A DNA stretch of 64,000 nt, taken from contig NZ_RCCV01000003.1 of the NCBI RefSeq assembly GCF_003664255.1, positions 434,001 to 498,000 on the forward strand, given 5' to 3'. The position numbers and the translations under genes are program-made. How positions within the stretch are numbered: the first letter of the stretch is position 1; every line of letters starts with the position of its first letter. The notes beneath the pieces were generated by a model. The model was not told the origin of the DNA. It made no database searches and saw nothing but the letters and a program-made list of their open reading frames with translations. Shown here piece after piece: positions 38,201-47,973 of this stretch. The stretch comes from Micromonospora sp. M71_S20 (GTDB taxonomy: Bacteria; Actinomycetota; Actinomycetes; Mycobacteriales; Micromonosporaceae).

Positions 38201-38731
38201 GCCTGTTTCGGGCTGTCCCGGCGGCAGGCCCTCTGGGCCGCCGGCGCGGCGGCCCAGGACCGGCCGGGCCGGCTGCCGGGCACGGTGACGGGCGCGACCG
38301 CGCCCACCCTGCCCGGGATGGAGGCGGTGGAGCGGCTGGTCGCCGACGTGTGGGCGACCGGGTTGTCACCGGAGAGCCACCCGGCCCGCTTCATCCGCCC
38401 CCGGCTCGACGCGCTCGGCGCGGTGCCGATCGCCCGGCTCGGCCAGGTGGAGCCGGGGCGGCGCATCCGGGTCGGCGGGATCGTCACCCACCGGCAGCGG
38501 CCCGCGACCGCCGGCGGGGTCACCTTCCTCAACCTGGAGGACGAGACGGGGATGCTCAACGTCACCTGCTCTCCGGGCCTGTGGCAGCGCCACCGGCGGG
38601 TGGCCCGCACGAGCGCCGCGCTGGTGGTGCGGGGACGGCTGCAGCGGCACGAGGGAGTGATCAACCTCACCGCCGACCGGCTGGACGCCATCGAACCGCC
38701 GGTCAGCCCGCCCTCGCGCGACTTCCGCTGA
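35282..38731 (+). CDS. dnaE2: Error-prone DNA polymerase DnaE2
   Basis: A 1149-residue C-family polymerase for damage-induced mutagenesis. It opens MSFHNPKLPWSELERVLSG as usual for DnaE2, then has an unusual Gly/Arg-rich insert (about residues 20-55). The PHP domain starts at ELHAHTNFSFLDGASHP; the polymerase active site is PPDIDVDIESDRR (about 492-504); AFASYGFPESHAMSFAYLVY and the C-terminal OB fold (RIRVGGIVTHRQRP) follow. The dnaE1-type C-terminal clamp and tau regions are absent. RBS GGAGGGG precedes ATG 35282. Confidence 0.95.
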   Translation: MSFHNPKLPWSELERVLSGRESGTGRSGAGRSGVGRVGAGGPGEGRAGGEGGRVRDQRHLHVVDPLAVDADGGDSPAWSRRREQYQPPEVARPDDAVPYAELHAHTNFSFLDGASHPEELAEEAARLGLTALAVTDHDGFYGVVRFAEAARALHLPTIFGAELSLDLPGPQNGEPDPLGRHLLLLAHGHEGYARLASMIARAQLRGGEKGRPVYGGLEEIAAQLRDHVLVLTGCRKGHVPSALLTEGVDAAARELDRLTALFGAETVAVELTDHGHPVDADRNDALAELAATAGLPTVATNNVHYATPGRRRLATTVAAVRARRSLDEIDGWLPAAGTAHLRGGAEMAARFAAYPGAVARAAEFGAELAFDLQLVAPRLPAYPVPPGHTEMSWLRHLTHAGARERYGPPEAHPRAYAQLEHELNMIEELGFPGYFLVVYDIVTFCREQDIYCQGRGSAANSAVCYALRITNVDAVRHRLLFERFLAPERDGPPDIDVDIESDRREEVIQHVYARYGREHTAQVANVISYRPRSAVRDVAKAFGFSPGQQDAWSKQIDRWGSVASVDVADIPEQVVAYANELQTFPRHLGIHSGGMVICDRPVIEVCPVEWGRMPGRSVLQWDKDDCAAVGLVKFDLLGLGMLSALHYGYDMIGMSLDLGDMTLDDPEVYDMLCRADSVGVFQVESRAQMATLPRLKPREFYDLVVEVALIRPGPIQGGSVHPYIRRKNGQEPVTYPHPLMRNALEKTLGVPLFQEQLMQLAIDLAGFDAAGADQLRRAMGAKRSAERMARIADRLYAGMAARGITGELADDVYRKLSAFASYGFPESHAMSFAYLVYASSWLKRYHPGPFLAALLNAQPMGFYSPQTLVDDARRHGVEVRRPDINASGALAVLESTPQTRWGSAPGEPPHAWGLNGPAVRLGLSGVRTLGDGVAERIEAERVARGPYRDMPDLARRVGLTAAQLEALATADAFACFGLSRRQALWAAGAAAQDRPGRLPGTVTGATAPTLPGMEAVERLVADVWATGLSPESHPARFIRPRLDALGAVPIARLGQVEPGRRIRVGGIVTHRQRPATAGGVTFLNLEDETGMLNVTCSPGLWQRHRRVARTSAALVVRGRLQRHEGVINLTADRLDAIEPPVSPPSRDFR

Positions 38732-38781
38732 CGGCAGTGATCCACATTACGGTTTTCCGCGCCCGATGGAGGGACACTCCA

Positions 38782-38811
38782 GCTCGCGCGGGCAGAGTGG
38801 CCCGCGCGAGC
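38782..38811 (+). terminator. Hairpin after dnaE2
   Basis: A perfect 12-bp stem GCTCGCGCGGGC (38782-38793) / GCCCGCGCGAGC (38800-38811) with a 6-nt loop, 50 nt after dnaE2 and 17 nt before the next small gene. It may end the mutasome transcript or sit in the leader of the small gene. Confidence 0.55.
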
Positions 38812-38828
38812 ACGAGGGGACAACGATC

Positions 38829-39002
38829 ATGGGAAACAACGAGCGTAGCGGTGGGGTGGCGAACTCCCGGCGGACCCGGCTCGGCGCCGGTTGGACCCCG
38901 AGCCACCACACGGAGCCGCGCGAGTACGAGATCGTCGAGGGCCCGGTGGCCAACGCCCTGCGGTCGCGGGCCGAGGACGACGCCGTCACCGGCGAGTCCT
39001 GA
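38829..39002 (+). CDS. Small hypothetical protein (57 aa)
   Basis: A 57-residue hydrophilic protein, MGNNERSGGVANSRRTRLGA at the start, then WTPSHHTEPREYEIVEGPVA and an acidic end. No membrane segment, no family known to me. GAGGGGA about 9 nt before ATG 38829 and good codon bias support it. Its position behind the mutasome hairpin leaves co-expression with dnaE2 open. Confidence 0.55.
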   Translation: MGNNERSGGVANSRRTRLGAGWTPSHHTEPREYEIVEGPVANALRSRAEDDAVTGES

Positions 39003-39078
39003 TCTCCCACCCCGGAGCCGGCCGGGCCGCCACAGGTGCGGCTCGGTGCGGCTGGACCGGGTGACTAGGCTCGACCGG

Positions 39079-39825
39079 GTGGAGCAGACCCCAGGCCGGC
39101 TCGCCGGGCCGCCGCTGACCCCCCGTACCGCCGTGATCTGGTCGGTGCTGCGCGCCGAGCTGGAGCGTCGCGCCGGCAGCGCGCTGACCGTGCTCGACGT
39201 CGGCGGCGGCACGGGCGGCTTCGCCGTGCCGCTGGCCCAGGCCGGGCACCGGGTCACCGTGGTCGACGCCAGTCCCGACGCGCTCGCCGCGCTGACCCGC
39301 CGGGCCTCCGAGGCCGGCGTGGCCGAGCGGGTCCGCGCCGTGCAGGGCGACGGCGACGCGCTCGCCGGCCTGGTCGAGCCGGGCAGCGCCGACCTGGTGC
39401 TCTGCCACGCCGTGCTGGAGGTCGTCGACGACCCGGCGGCGGTGGTGGCGGCGTTGGCCGCCGCGCTGCGGCCGGGCGGCGCCGCGAGCGTGCTGGTCGC
39501 CGGCCGGGCCGCCGCCGTGCTCGGCCGGGCCGTCAACGGGCACCTGGACGTCGCCGCCGCGCTGGCCGCCGATCCGGCCGGCACCGCCGGCACCCGGGAC
39601 ACCCTGCGTCGCCGCTACGACGCCGACGGCGCCGCCGCGCTGCTCGCCGCCGCCGGGCTCGTGGTCGAGCAGATCCACGGCGTACGCGTGCTCGCCGACC
39701 TGCTCCCCGCCGCCGTCGCCGACGGCCAGCCCGCCGCCCTGGTCGAGTTGGAGCGGGCGCTCGCCGCCCGGGCGCCCTGGCGGGACCTCGCCGCCCAGCT
39801 GCACCTGTTCGCCCGCCGCCCGTGA
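39079..39825 (+). CDS. Class I SAM-dependent methyltransferase
   Basis: A 248-residue methyltransferase. SAM-binding motif I is LTVLDVGGGTGGFAVPLA, motif II VTVVDASPDAL, and ADLVLCHAVLEVVDDPAAVV is the post-I region, all of the Methyltransf_11/25 type. Substrate unknown. GTG 39079 follows TAGGCT by 7 nt (leaderless pattern); GTG 39061 is an alternative. Its TGA overlaps the next gene's GTG by 4 nt, so the pair is coupled. Confidence 0.82.
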   Translation: MEQTPGRLAGPPLTPRTAVIWSVLRAELERRAGSALTVLDVGGGTGGFAVPLAQAGHRVTVVDASPDALAALTRRASEAGVAERVRAVQGDGDALAGLVEPGSADLVLCHAVLEVVDDPAAVVAALAAALRPGGAASVLVAGRAAAVLGRAVNGHLDVAAALAADPAGTAGTRDTLRRRYDADGAAALLAAAGLVVEQIHGVRVLADLLPAAVADGQPAALVELERALAARAPWRDLAAQLHLFARRP

Positions 39826-40973
39826 CCGACCCGCTGGAGATCGTCGGGCCGCGCTACGGCGACGCCAGTCTCGCCGACATCCTGCCCGGCGCGCTCGCCG
39901 TGCTCGGCGTGCCCGGCGCCGCCGACCCGCTCGGGCTGGTCACCGCGCTGCCCGGGGTGCGCCGGATCGCGGTGCTGCTCGTCGACGGCCTCGGCTGGCA
40001 CCAGATCCCGACCGCCGCGCCGTACGCGCCGACCCTGGCGGGGCTGGCCGCGACCGCCGGCCGGCCGCTGACCTGTGGCTTCCCGTCGACCACGCCGACC
40101 AGCCTGGTGACCCTGGGCACCGGCGCCGCGCCCGGCGGGCACGGCGTACTCGGCTTCACCGTGCGGGTGCCGGGGACCGACCGGGTGCTCAACCACGTCG
40201 AGTGGGCGGCCGACCCGGCGCCGCTGCGCTGGCAGCCCGTCCGTACCCAGCTGGAACGCGCCCGCGCCGCCGGGGTCGCGGTGACCGCGGTGAGTCGGCC
40301 GGAGTTCGGCGGCAGCGGGTTGACGCTGGCCGCCAACCGGGGCGGCGACTACCGCGGCGCGGCCGGCGTCGACGCGCTCGCGGAGCGGATGCTCGCCGCC
40401 CTGGCCGCCGGGTCGGGGCCCACGCTGGTCTCCGGCTACCACCCCGACCTGGACCGGCACGGCCACCTCACGGGCGTCGACTCGGCGCCCTGGCGGATCG
40501 CCGCGGCCGAGGTGGACCGGCTGCTGGCCCGGCTCGTCGACGGGCTGCCGCCCGACGCCGCGCTGCTGGTCACCGCCGACCACGGCCAGCTCGACATCCC
40601 GGCCGGACACCGCTTCGACCTGGACACCGACCCCCGGCTGCGCGCCGGGCTGGAGGTGGTCGCCGGGGAACCCCGGGTCCGCTACCTGCACGTCACCCCC
40701 GGCGCCCTGGACGACGTGGTGGCCGCCTGGTCGGCGGTGCTCGCAGACGCGGCCCGGGTGCGTACCCGCGACGAGGTGGTGGCCGCCGGCTGGTTCGGCC
40801 CGGTGGCGGAGGAACACCTGGCGCGCATCGGCGACGTGGTGGTGATCTGCAACGGCACGTACGCGGTGACCGCCTCCCGCTCCGAGCCGCCGGCGGTCTC
40901 CCGGCTGGTGGCGTACCACGGGGCGGACACGGCGGCCGAGATGACGATCCCGCTGCTGGTCGTACGCGGCTGA
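39822..40973 (+). CDS. Alkaline phosphatase-superfamily phosphodiesterase/nucleotide pyrophosphatase
   Basis: A 383-residue enzyme of the type I phosphodiesterase/nucleotide pyrophosphatase group. Metal ligands and nucleophile: Asp in AVLLVDGLGWHQI, Thr in FPSTTPTSLVTLGTG, GYHPDLDRHGHLTG, and LLVTADHGQLDIPAGHR. No signal peptide, so it is cytoplasmic. The coupled methyltransferase suggests a joint but unknown pathway. GTG 39822. Confidence 0.85.
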   Translation: MTDPLEIVGPRYGDASLADILPGALAVLGVPGAADPLGLVTALPGVRRIAVLLVDGLGWHQIPTAAPYAPTLAGLAATAGRPLTCGFPSTTPTSLVTLGTGAAPGGHGVLGFTVRVPGTDRVLNHVEWAADPAPLRWQPVRTQLERARAAGVAVTAVSRPEFGGSGLTLAANRGGDYRGAAGVDALAERMLAALAAGSGPTLVSGYHPDLDRHGHLTGVDSAPWRIAAAEVDRLLARLVDGLPPDAALLVTADHGQLDIPAGHRFDLDTDPRLRAGLEVVAGEPRVRYLHVTPGALDDVVAAWSAVLADAARVRTRDEVVAAGWFGPVAEEHLARIGDVVVICNGTYAVTASRSEPPAVSRLVAYHGADTAAEMTIPLLVVRG

Positions 40974-41057
40974 CCGCGCCGGCCCGACCGTGGCGGGTCG
41001 CCGGCCCGGGGCGTCCCGTCCGGGCGGGATGTCGCAGGTCCGGGCTAGCCTGCGGGG

Positions 41058-42317
41058 ATGGGCCGCAGCCAGTCGTTGCCCGGGGGCGCCGATCCCCGGT
41101 TCGGGCCGGACTCCGACGACTCCGGCTGCCCGATCCTGCACGTCGACATGGACGCCTTCTTCGCCTCGGTGGAGGTCCGCCGCCGGCCGGAGCTGCGCGG
41201 TCGGCCCGTCGTGGTCGGCGGGACCGGCCCGCGCGGGGTGGTGAGCTCCGCCAGCTACGAGGCCCGGCGCTACGGCGTACGCAGCGCGATGCCCACCGCG
41301 CGGGCCCGGGCGCTCTGCCCGCAGGCGGTCTACCTGCCGCCGGACTTCCCGCAGTACTCGGCGGCCTCCGCCGCGGTGATGCAGATCTTCCGCGACGTCA
41401 CCCCCCTGGTCGAGCCGCTCTCCCTGGACGAGGCGTTCCTCGACGTGGCCGGCGCCCGGCGGCTCTTCGGCCCGCCCGCCGCCATCGCCCGGCGCATCCG
41501 CGAGCGGGTCGCCGCCGAGCAGGGGCTGACCTGTTCGGTCGGCGTCGCCCCGAGCAAGTTCGTGGCCAAGCTCGGCTCAACCCGCGCCAAGCCCGACGGC
41601 CTGCTCGTCGTCCCGGCCGCCCGGGTGCTCGACTTCCTGCACCCGCTGCCGGTGTCGGCGCTGTGGGGGGTGGGGGAGCGTTCCACCGAGACGCTGCGGC
41701 GGCTGGGCCTGGCCACGATCGGCGATCTCGCCGAGGCGCCGGTCGGCATGCTGCGCAAGGCGCTCGGCGAGGCGTCCGCCGCCCACCTGCACGAGCTTGC
41801 CTGGGGGCGCGACCCGCGCCGGGTCAGTCCCGAGCAGGCGGAGAAGTCGATCGGCGCCGAGGTGACCTTCGACGTCGACGTCACCGACCCGCTGGAGATC
41901 CGCCGGGCGCTGCTCGCCCTCGCCGAGAAGGTGGGCATCCGGCTGCGTCGGGCCGGGCAGGTCGGGCGCACCGTGTCGCTCAAGGTGCGACTGGCCGACT
42001 TCCGCACCGTCAGCCGCTCCCGCACGGCGGGCGTGCCGACCGACGTCGCCAGGGAGATCTTCGACACCGTGTGGGCGCTCTACACCGTGCTCGACCCGGG
42101 TGAGCCCGTCCGTCTGGTCGGCGTACGGGTCGAGGGGCTCGCCGCCGCGCGGGAGACTCCGCGACAGCTGACCCTCGGCGCGCCCGAGCGGGGGTGGCGG
42201 GAGGCGGAGGCCGCAGCCGACGCCGCGGCTGCCCGTTTCGGGCGGTCCGTCATAGGTCCGGCCAGTCTGCTCGGGGCCCGCGAGGGGCGACGAAATGAAA
42301 ATCCACCCCGGCCGTAG
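41058..42317 (+). CDS. dinB: DNA polymerase IV
   Basis: A 419-residue Y-family polymerase with intact catalytic residues: LHVDMDAFFASVE, SYEARRYGVRSAMP and PLSLDEAFLDV. The thumb HhH is in GVGERSTETLRRLGLATIGDL. The C-terminal QLTLG is a beta-clamp binding motif variant. It makes translesion synthesis alongside the mutasome 3 kb away. ATG 41058 follows TAGCCT by 6 nt (leaderless). No LexA box is seen upstream, as is usual for actinobacterial dinB. Confidence 0.94.
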   Translation: MGRSQSLPGGADPRFGPDSDDSGCPILHVDMDAFFASVEVRRRPELRGRPVVVGGTGPRGVVSSASYEARRYGVRSAMPTARARALCPQAVYLPPDFPQYSAASAAVMQIFRDVTPLVEPLSLDEAFLDVAGARRLFGPPAAIARRIRERVAAEQGLTCSVGVAPSKFVAKLGSTRAKPDGLLVVPAARVLDFLHPLPVSALWGVGERSTETLRRLGLATIGDLAEAPVGMLRKALGEASAAHLHELAWGRDPRRVSPEQAEKSIGAEVTFDVDVTDPLEIRRALLALAEKVGIRLRRAGQVGRTVSLKVRLADFRTVSRSRTAGVPTDVAREIFDTVWALYTVLDPGEPVRLVGVRVEGLAAARETPRQLTLGAPERGWREAEAAADAAAARFGRSVIGPASLLGAREGRRNENPPRP

Positions 42318-42432
42318 GTCGTCCCGCTTTCCGACGCGCGAGGGCCCTCGTAGACTTGCGGGTAAGCAGCCGGTTGGCTGCCACGGTCTGTCGGCCCGAC
42401 CGGGCCGACCAACGTGACCGGGGAGGAGTGCC

Positions 42433-42828
42433 GTGCCGCTCTCGGAGCACGAGCAGCGGCTGTTCGAGCAGATCGAGCGGTCGCTTGCCGAGGACCCCAA
42501 ATTCGCCTCGGCCGTGCGCGCCAGCGATCCGCGCTTCCACGCGCGGCGTCGCCTGCTCGTCGCTGCCGGCGTGATGATCGCTGGGCTGGCCCTGTTGGTC
42601 TACGGCGCGGTGATCAAGACTCCGCCGCTGGCAGTGGCGGGTTTCGTCGTCATGCTGGCCTCGGCCGCGTTCGCGGTGCAGTCGCACCGTCGGGCGCAGT
42701 CACCGGACCTGCACGTCGTGGGCGGGACGACGAGTCGTCGTCGCCCCCGCGGTCGTTCGGGTCGTCGGCCCTCGATCCTGGATCGGATGGAGGACCGGTG
42801 GCGGCAGCGCCCGGAGGGGCACCGCTGA
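42433..42828 (+). CDS. DUF3040 membrane protein
   Basis: A 131-residue protein with the DUF3040 start PLSEHEQRLFEQIERSLAED, two membrane helices (about 41-60 and 66-84) and a basic cytoplasmic tail. Function unknown; the homologue Rv2169c lies near the division cluster in Mycobacterium. GTG 42433 has GGAGGAG as RBS, with TAGACT at 42351-42356 as a likely -10. Confidence 0.85.
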   Translation: MPLSEHEQRLFEQIERSLAEDPKFASAVRASDPRFHARRRLLVAAGVMIAGLALLVYGAVIKTPPLAVAGFVVMLASAAFAVQSHRRAQSPDLHVVGGTTSRRRPRGRSGRRPSILDRMEDRWRQRPEGHR

Positions 42829-43138
42829 GCCCGACCCGCCCCTGAGGCGGGCCGCGCGACGACCAGTCGCCCGCCGGGACGCCCCGGCGGCAACCGACGA
42901 TTCCGCACGCCCTCCGGGCGTGCGTCCTCGTATGTCCCGATGTCCGGCGTCCGGCCGGCCACCGCCCGCCCCTGATCCCCGTCGGCCCTGACGGCTGCTC
43001 CGTCGATTGTCGGCCCCGGCGGCTCCGTCGGGCCGGCACCCGGGCATCCGGTTTCACGACGCCAGTCCCGCGAACGCGACGGGCCGGTGGGGGCGATGCC
43101 CCTACCGGCCCGTTCGTCTGTCGATCTTCGTCCGTCGG
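42829..43138. other. 310-nt convergent intergenic region
   Basis: Between DUF3040 and the convergent transglutaminase gene. It contains a small CCCGCC/GGCGGG hairpin (42835-42851) just after DUF3040 and a large hairpin at 43079-43113. The rest shows no gene with RBS and no repeat I can identify. Confidence 0.5.
43079..43113 (-). terminator. Strong hairpin terminating the MoxR-DUF58-transglutaminase operon
   Basis: ACGGGCCGGT-G-GGGGC (43079-43094) pairs with GCCCC-T-ACCGGCCCGT (43098-43113): 16 pairs including one G-U, 3-nt loop. It lies 25 nt beyond the transglutaminase stop. Confidence 0.7.
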
Positions 43139-45601
43139 TCAGCGGGCCATGCGGCCGGCCATCAGGCGACGTGGGTTCCAGCGCAGCAACCGGTGCCGGG
43201 CCCGACCGCCCGCCGCCACCAGCCGGGACGACGCCTCGGCCGTGCCCGTGCGCCAGCGCAACAGCACCGACGGCGGCAGCACCGCCGCCACCAGGCGGGT
43301 ACGCCGGTCGGCCTGCGCGGCGAGCGCGGCGCGTACGGCGCGCAGGGCCGGCAGGAGTTGCTCGCCGGTCAGCGGATCGCGGGCGTAGCGGGCACGTTCC
43401 TCGGCGCGGCCGAGCAGGCGTACCGCCGTGGTCGCCCCCGCGTCGGCGGTGAGCGCCTCCCGGGACAGCCGGTCGGCGGTCGCCCGGGGGGTCTCCGTCC
43501 GGTCCACCCGGACCCGGTAGTCCACCAGCGTGTCCAGCAGTTCGTCCCAGGCGGCGTGCGCGTCCGCCCGTGCCCGCTCCGCGTCCGCCACCACCACCAT
43601 GCGTCGCCCGTCCGCGGGCGCCTCGCCGGCGGCCCCGGGGCGCACCGCCGTCGCGGCCGGTTTCGCCGGGCCGCTGCGCTTGCGGCGCAGGGCCGTGCGG
43701 CGCAGCGCCGGCAGGGCGAGCAGAGCGAGCAGGGCCAGCGCCGCCGCGGCGGCGTACCAGGGCCAGACCGGGCCCTGGTCGGTCGGGGCCGCGCCGTTGA
43801 TGGCCAGGCCGGAGTCGATGTCCTCCTCGGGGCCCTCCGGCCCCGTCGGGCCGGCCGACGGGTCGACGCCACCGGGGGCACTCGACGGGCCGGAAGTCGG
43901 CGTCTCCTCCTCCGGGGCGTCGATGTCCGGCGCCCAGGCCGACCGGGTCGAACCCTGCACGCCGTACGCCGGGGTGGGGTCGAAGGGCACCCAACCGACC
44001 TCGTTGAAGTAGACCTCCGTCCAGGCGTGCAGGTTCCGGTTGGTCAGGGTGTACGTGCCGTCGCCGGAGTTGCTGCCGTTGGCGAAGCCGAACGCCACCC
44101 GGGCCGGGACGCCGGCGGCCCGGACCAGCCACGTCATCGCGGCGGCGTACTGCTGGCAGAAGCCGACCTTGTTGTCGAGGAAGTCGACGATCTCCCGCCC
44201 GCTGGTGCCGCCCTTGGTGCTCAGCGAGTAGGTGAAGCCGTTGTCCGCGGAGAAGTGGTCGTAGATCGCGCGGACCTTGTCGTACTCGGTGTCCTTGCCC
44301 CGCACCAGGGTGGAGACCAACTCCTCGACCTCGGGCACCGGCGGCGGCGCGGGATGCAGGCGCCGTACGGCGTGGTCGGCCGGCAGCGGCTGGGACCGGC
44401 GCAGGGCGGCCGGCGTGTACGTCGAGCGCACGTAGTCGAACGCGTAGCGCTTCTCGCGGGAGTTGTCCCGGTGGGAGAAGACCACCTGGAGGCTGGGGTC
44501 GTACGCCCAGTTGCCGTTGAGGTCCTCGGCGCGCACTGGTTCGGTGTAGACCGGCAGCAGCGGCATGGTGAGGTTCTTCGTCACCTCGACCGTGGCCCGG
44601 TACGTCCGCTGCTCGACCCCCTTCGCGGACGGCGCCGGCAGGTCCGAGACGGGGCGGCCCGCGGGGGTGCCCTCCCGGAAGCCGGTCGACGTGAGCTTGT
44701 CGGCCACGCCGAAGCGCAGGTAGAACGGGCTGGGCTCGTTCGTGGTGACCTTGACCAGGTCGGCGACCTCCGACTGGTTGAGCTGCCCGCTCAACGCCGC
44801 GAACAGGTCGATCCGGCCGGTGCCGCCCTGCCCGGGGCGCCCGTTGCCGCTGCCGTTGCCCGAACCGCCCAGCGTGTCCAGCAGCCCGCCCGTCATCCCC
44901 GGTACGGCCAGCGGCAGCACCACGGCCAGTGCGACACCCACCGCCGCCAGCCGTCGGCCGGCGGCGGCCAGCGGCGAGGCCTCCCAGACGTCGACGTCGC
45001 GCCCGTCGCCGGTGAACCGCCGGCCGAACCGGCGGACCCGGTCGACGTTGTCGGTCACCAGCAGCCAGAGGAACCCGGCAGCGCCGACGACGAACGGCAC
45101 CGCCGGGACGCTGTCCACGTAGACCGCGACGGGCACCGAGTAGATCGCCAGCATCGGCAGGCCGGCCAGCGCCGGCCGGCGCAGCCCGACGGCGAGCACG
45201 TCGACCACCGCGGCCACCCCGCCGATCCCGAGCACCGTGACGAACAGCAGCGGGTCGGTGTCGGGAACCTTGACGCCGTACGAGCGCATGTCCTCCAGCG
45301 AGCCGTCGAGCAGTTCGCCGAAGTGCGTGAAGGTCGACGGGGTGGGCACGATGCCCAGCAGTTCGGTGCCGCCGGGGAAGAGCCAGGTCAGGGCCAGCGT
45401 CAGGCCGGCCAGCATGCCCAGCGCCTGGCCCCAGAGCGGGACCCGCGCCAGCCGGGCGAGCGCGGCCACGGCGGCGACCACGGCCACCGCGATCGTCGCC
45501 TGGATCAGCCATGTCCAGCGTTCGAAGATGGCCGACAGCGGCGCGGCGGCGAGCAGCGTCGCCGCGGCGGCCACGAAGCCCAGGTTCCGGTGGGCGATCA
45601 T
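43139..45601 (-). CDS. TgpA-type membrane transglutaminase-like protein
   Basis: An 820-residue protein with about six N-terminal helices, a large extracytoplasmic transglutaminase-like domain and one more helix near residue 607. The catalytic triad is Cys in KVGFCQQYAAAMTWLVRAAG, His in NLHAWTEVYF and Asp in VPFDPTPAYG. A C-terminal DUF4129-like cytoplasmic part follows. Family members act at the cell envelope. It is the third gene of an operon with DUF58 and MoxR proteins, the standard set. ATG 45601. Confidence 0.9.
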   Translation of the reverse strand: MIAHRNLGFVAAAATLLAAAPLSAIFERWTWLIQATIAVAVVAAVAALARLARVPLWGQALGMLAGLTLALTWLFPGGTELLGIVPTPSTFTHFGELLDGSLEDMRSYGVKVPDTDPLLFVTVLGIGGVAAVVDVLAVGLRRPALAGLPMLAIYSVPVAVYVDSVPAVPFVVGAAGFLWLLVTDNVDRVRRFGRRFTGDGRDVDVWEASPLAAAGRRLAAVGVALAVVLPLAVPGMTGGLLDTLGGSGNGSGNGRPGQGGTGRIDLFAALSGQLNQSEVADLVKVTTNEPSPFYLRFGVADKLTSTGFREGTPAGRPVSDLPAPSAKGVEQRTYRATVEVTKNLTMPLLPVYTEPVRAEDLNGNWAYDPSLQVVFSHRDNSREKRYAFDYVRSTYTPAALRRSQPLPADHAVRRLHPAPPPVPEVEELVSTLVRGKDTEYDKVRAIYDHFSADNGFTYSLSTKGGTSGREIVDFLDNKVGFCQQYAAAMTWLVRAAGVPARVAFGFANGSNSGDGTYTLTNRNLHAWTEVYFNEVGWVPFDPTPAYGVQGSTRSAWAPDIDAPEEETPTSGPSSAPGGVDPSAGPTGPEGPEEDIDSGLAINGAAPTDQGPVWPWYAAAAALALLALLALPALRRTALRRKRSGPAKPAATAVRPGAAGEAPADGRRMVVVADAERARADAHAAWDELLDTLVDYRVRVDRTETPRATADRLSREALTADAGATTAVRLLGRAEERARYARDPLTGEQLLPALRAVRAALAAQADRRTRLVAAVLPPSVLLRWRTGTAEASSRLVAAGGRARHRLLRWNPRRLMAGRMAR

Positions 45602-45617
45602 GAGGGGACCCTTCCGT

Positions 45618-46916
45618 TCATCGCATGCCGCCGGCCACCGTCTCGGCCATGGCCGCCCGCAGCGCGAAGCCCTGCGAGCCGCGGGCCGCCTGCGGCCACA
45701 GCGCGGGCAACTGCGTGCCGTGGTCGACACCGATGACCCGCCAACCGCTCTGCAACATGGCCAGCGCGGCGGCGCCGTGGGCGTGGTCGGCCTCGGCCCG
45801 GGCCTTGGTGGGCAGGTTGAGCCAGGTGGAGCTGTCGAGCAGGAAACCGACGCAGGTGGCGCCGTTGCCCCGCAGCCCGGCCAGCAGTTCGGCCTCGGCC
45901 GTGCTCACGGAGCCGAACAGGCCGATGATCAGGCCGCCGTCCGCCCGTTGCCGGACCCGCTGCACCAGCGTGGTCAGCTCGCCGAACTTGTCGAGCCGGA
46001 CCTCGGCGAGGTGGTCGAGGAGCACCCCGTCGCCGGCCGCCTCGGACGCGTCCACGTCCGCGCCGGAACCGGTGACCAGACGCAGCTTGTAGCCGGCCTG
46101 CCGCAGGTGCACCGCGATGCTGGCCGCGGCGGAGACCGCCCACTCGAAGGAGGCCGTCGGCCCGTCGCCGCGGTGGCCGTACGCGCGGGTGTCCAGCACG
46201 ACGGTGGCGCGGCTCTCCCAGGGCTGCTCCTCCCGGCGCACCATCAGCTCGCCGGTGCGCGCGGTGGACTTCCAGTGCACCCGGCGCAGGTCGTCGCCCA
46301 CCCGGTACTCCCGGGTGGCGGCGTCGTCCTCGCCGTGCACCGCCACCGAGCGGGCCCGGCTGTCGCCGCTGCCGGCGTACTCGCCGGGCAGGCGCACCGA
46401 GGGCAGCAGGGTGACCTGCGGGATGACGGTCAGGTGATCGGTGCTCGGGAAGGCGCGGCTCAGCTCGCACAACCCGAACGGGTCGGTCATCCGGACCACC
46501 AGCGGGCCCACCTCGTAGCGGCCACGCACGTCGGCGCGCACCGTGTAGGCCACCGAGCTGGCCTGGTGGGCGCCGAGGCGCTCCAGCACCACCCGGGGCC
46601 GGCTGCCCAGCGCGTACGGCAGCCGGTCCTCCAGCAGCAGGGTGCCGGTGGGCAGGCGGGACATGTTCTGCAACCGCAGCACCACCCGGGAGCTGGCCCC
46701 GACGGGCACCCGGTGCGGGTCCAGCGACCGGTTGCAGGCCAGCTTGTAGCGGCTGCGCCCGACGTAGGCCGCGGCGAGCAGCGGCAGGATGGCCAGCAGC
46801 ACGGCCACCCGGAGCAGGTCCTTCTCGCCGAGGATGCCGGCCGAGACCGCCGCCGCGACCGCGGCCGCCAGGAACGAACGGCCGCGGGTGGTCAGCCCGC
46901 GCAGCCCGTCGCGCAC
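45618..46916 (-). CDS. DUF58 family protein
   Basis: A 432-residue protein with two N-terminal helices (about 14-50), a beta-rich region, and the DUF58 signature REYRVGDDLRRVHWKSTARTG followed by a vWA-like domain (ATVVLDTRAYGHRGD with the metal-site Asp). It works with the MoxR ATPase encoded immediately upstream, one nt away. GTG 46916. The exact function of this set is unknown; envelope maturation is the usual guess. Confidence 0.9.
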   Translation of the reverse strand: MRDGLRGLTTRGRSFLAAAVAAAVSAGILGEKDLLRVAVLLAILPLLAAAYVGRSRYKLACNRSLDPHRVPVGASSRVVLRLQNMSRLPTGTLLLEDRLPYALGSRPRVVLERLGAHQASSVAYTVRADVRGRYEVGPLVVRMTDPFGLCELSRAFPSTDHLTVIPQVTLLPSVRLPGEYAGSGDSRARSVAVHGEDDAATREYRVGDDLRRVHWKSTARTGELMVRREEQPWESRATVVLDTRAYGHRGDGPTASFEWAVSAAASIAVHLRQAGYKLRLVTGSGADVDASEAAGDGVLLDHLAEVRLDKFGELTTLVQRVRQRADGGLIIGLFGSVSTAEAELLAGLRGNGATCVGFLLDSSTWLNLPTKARAEADHAHGAAALAMLQSGWRVIGVDHGTQLPALWPQAARGSQGFALRAAMAETVAGGMR

Positions 46917-46917
46917 G

Positions 46918-47973
<1,056 letters not shown>

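Noticed and set aside
39064..42317. LexA box upstream of dinB
   Set aside because: No GAAC-N4-GTTC palindrome is present near 41058; only the -10-like hexamer is seen.
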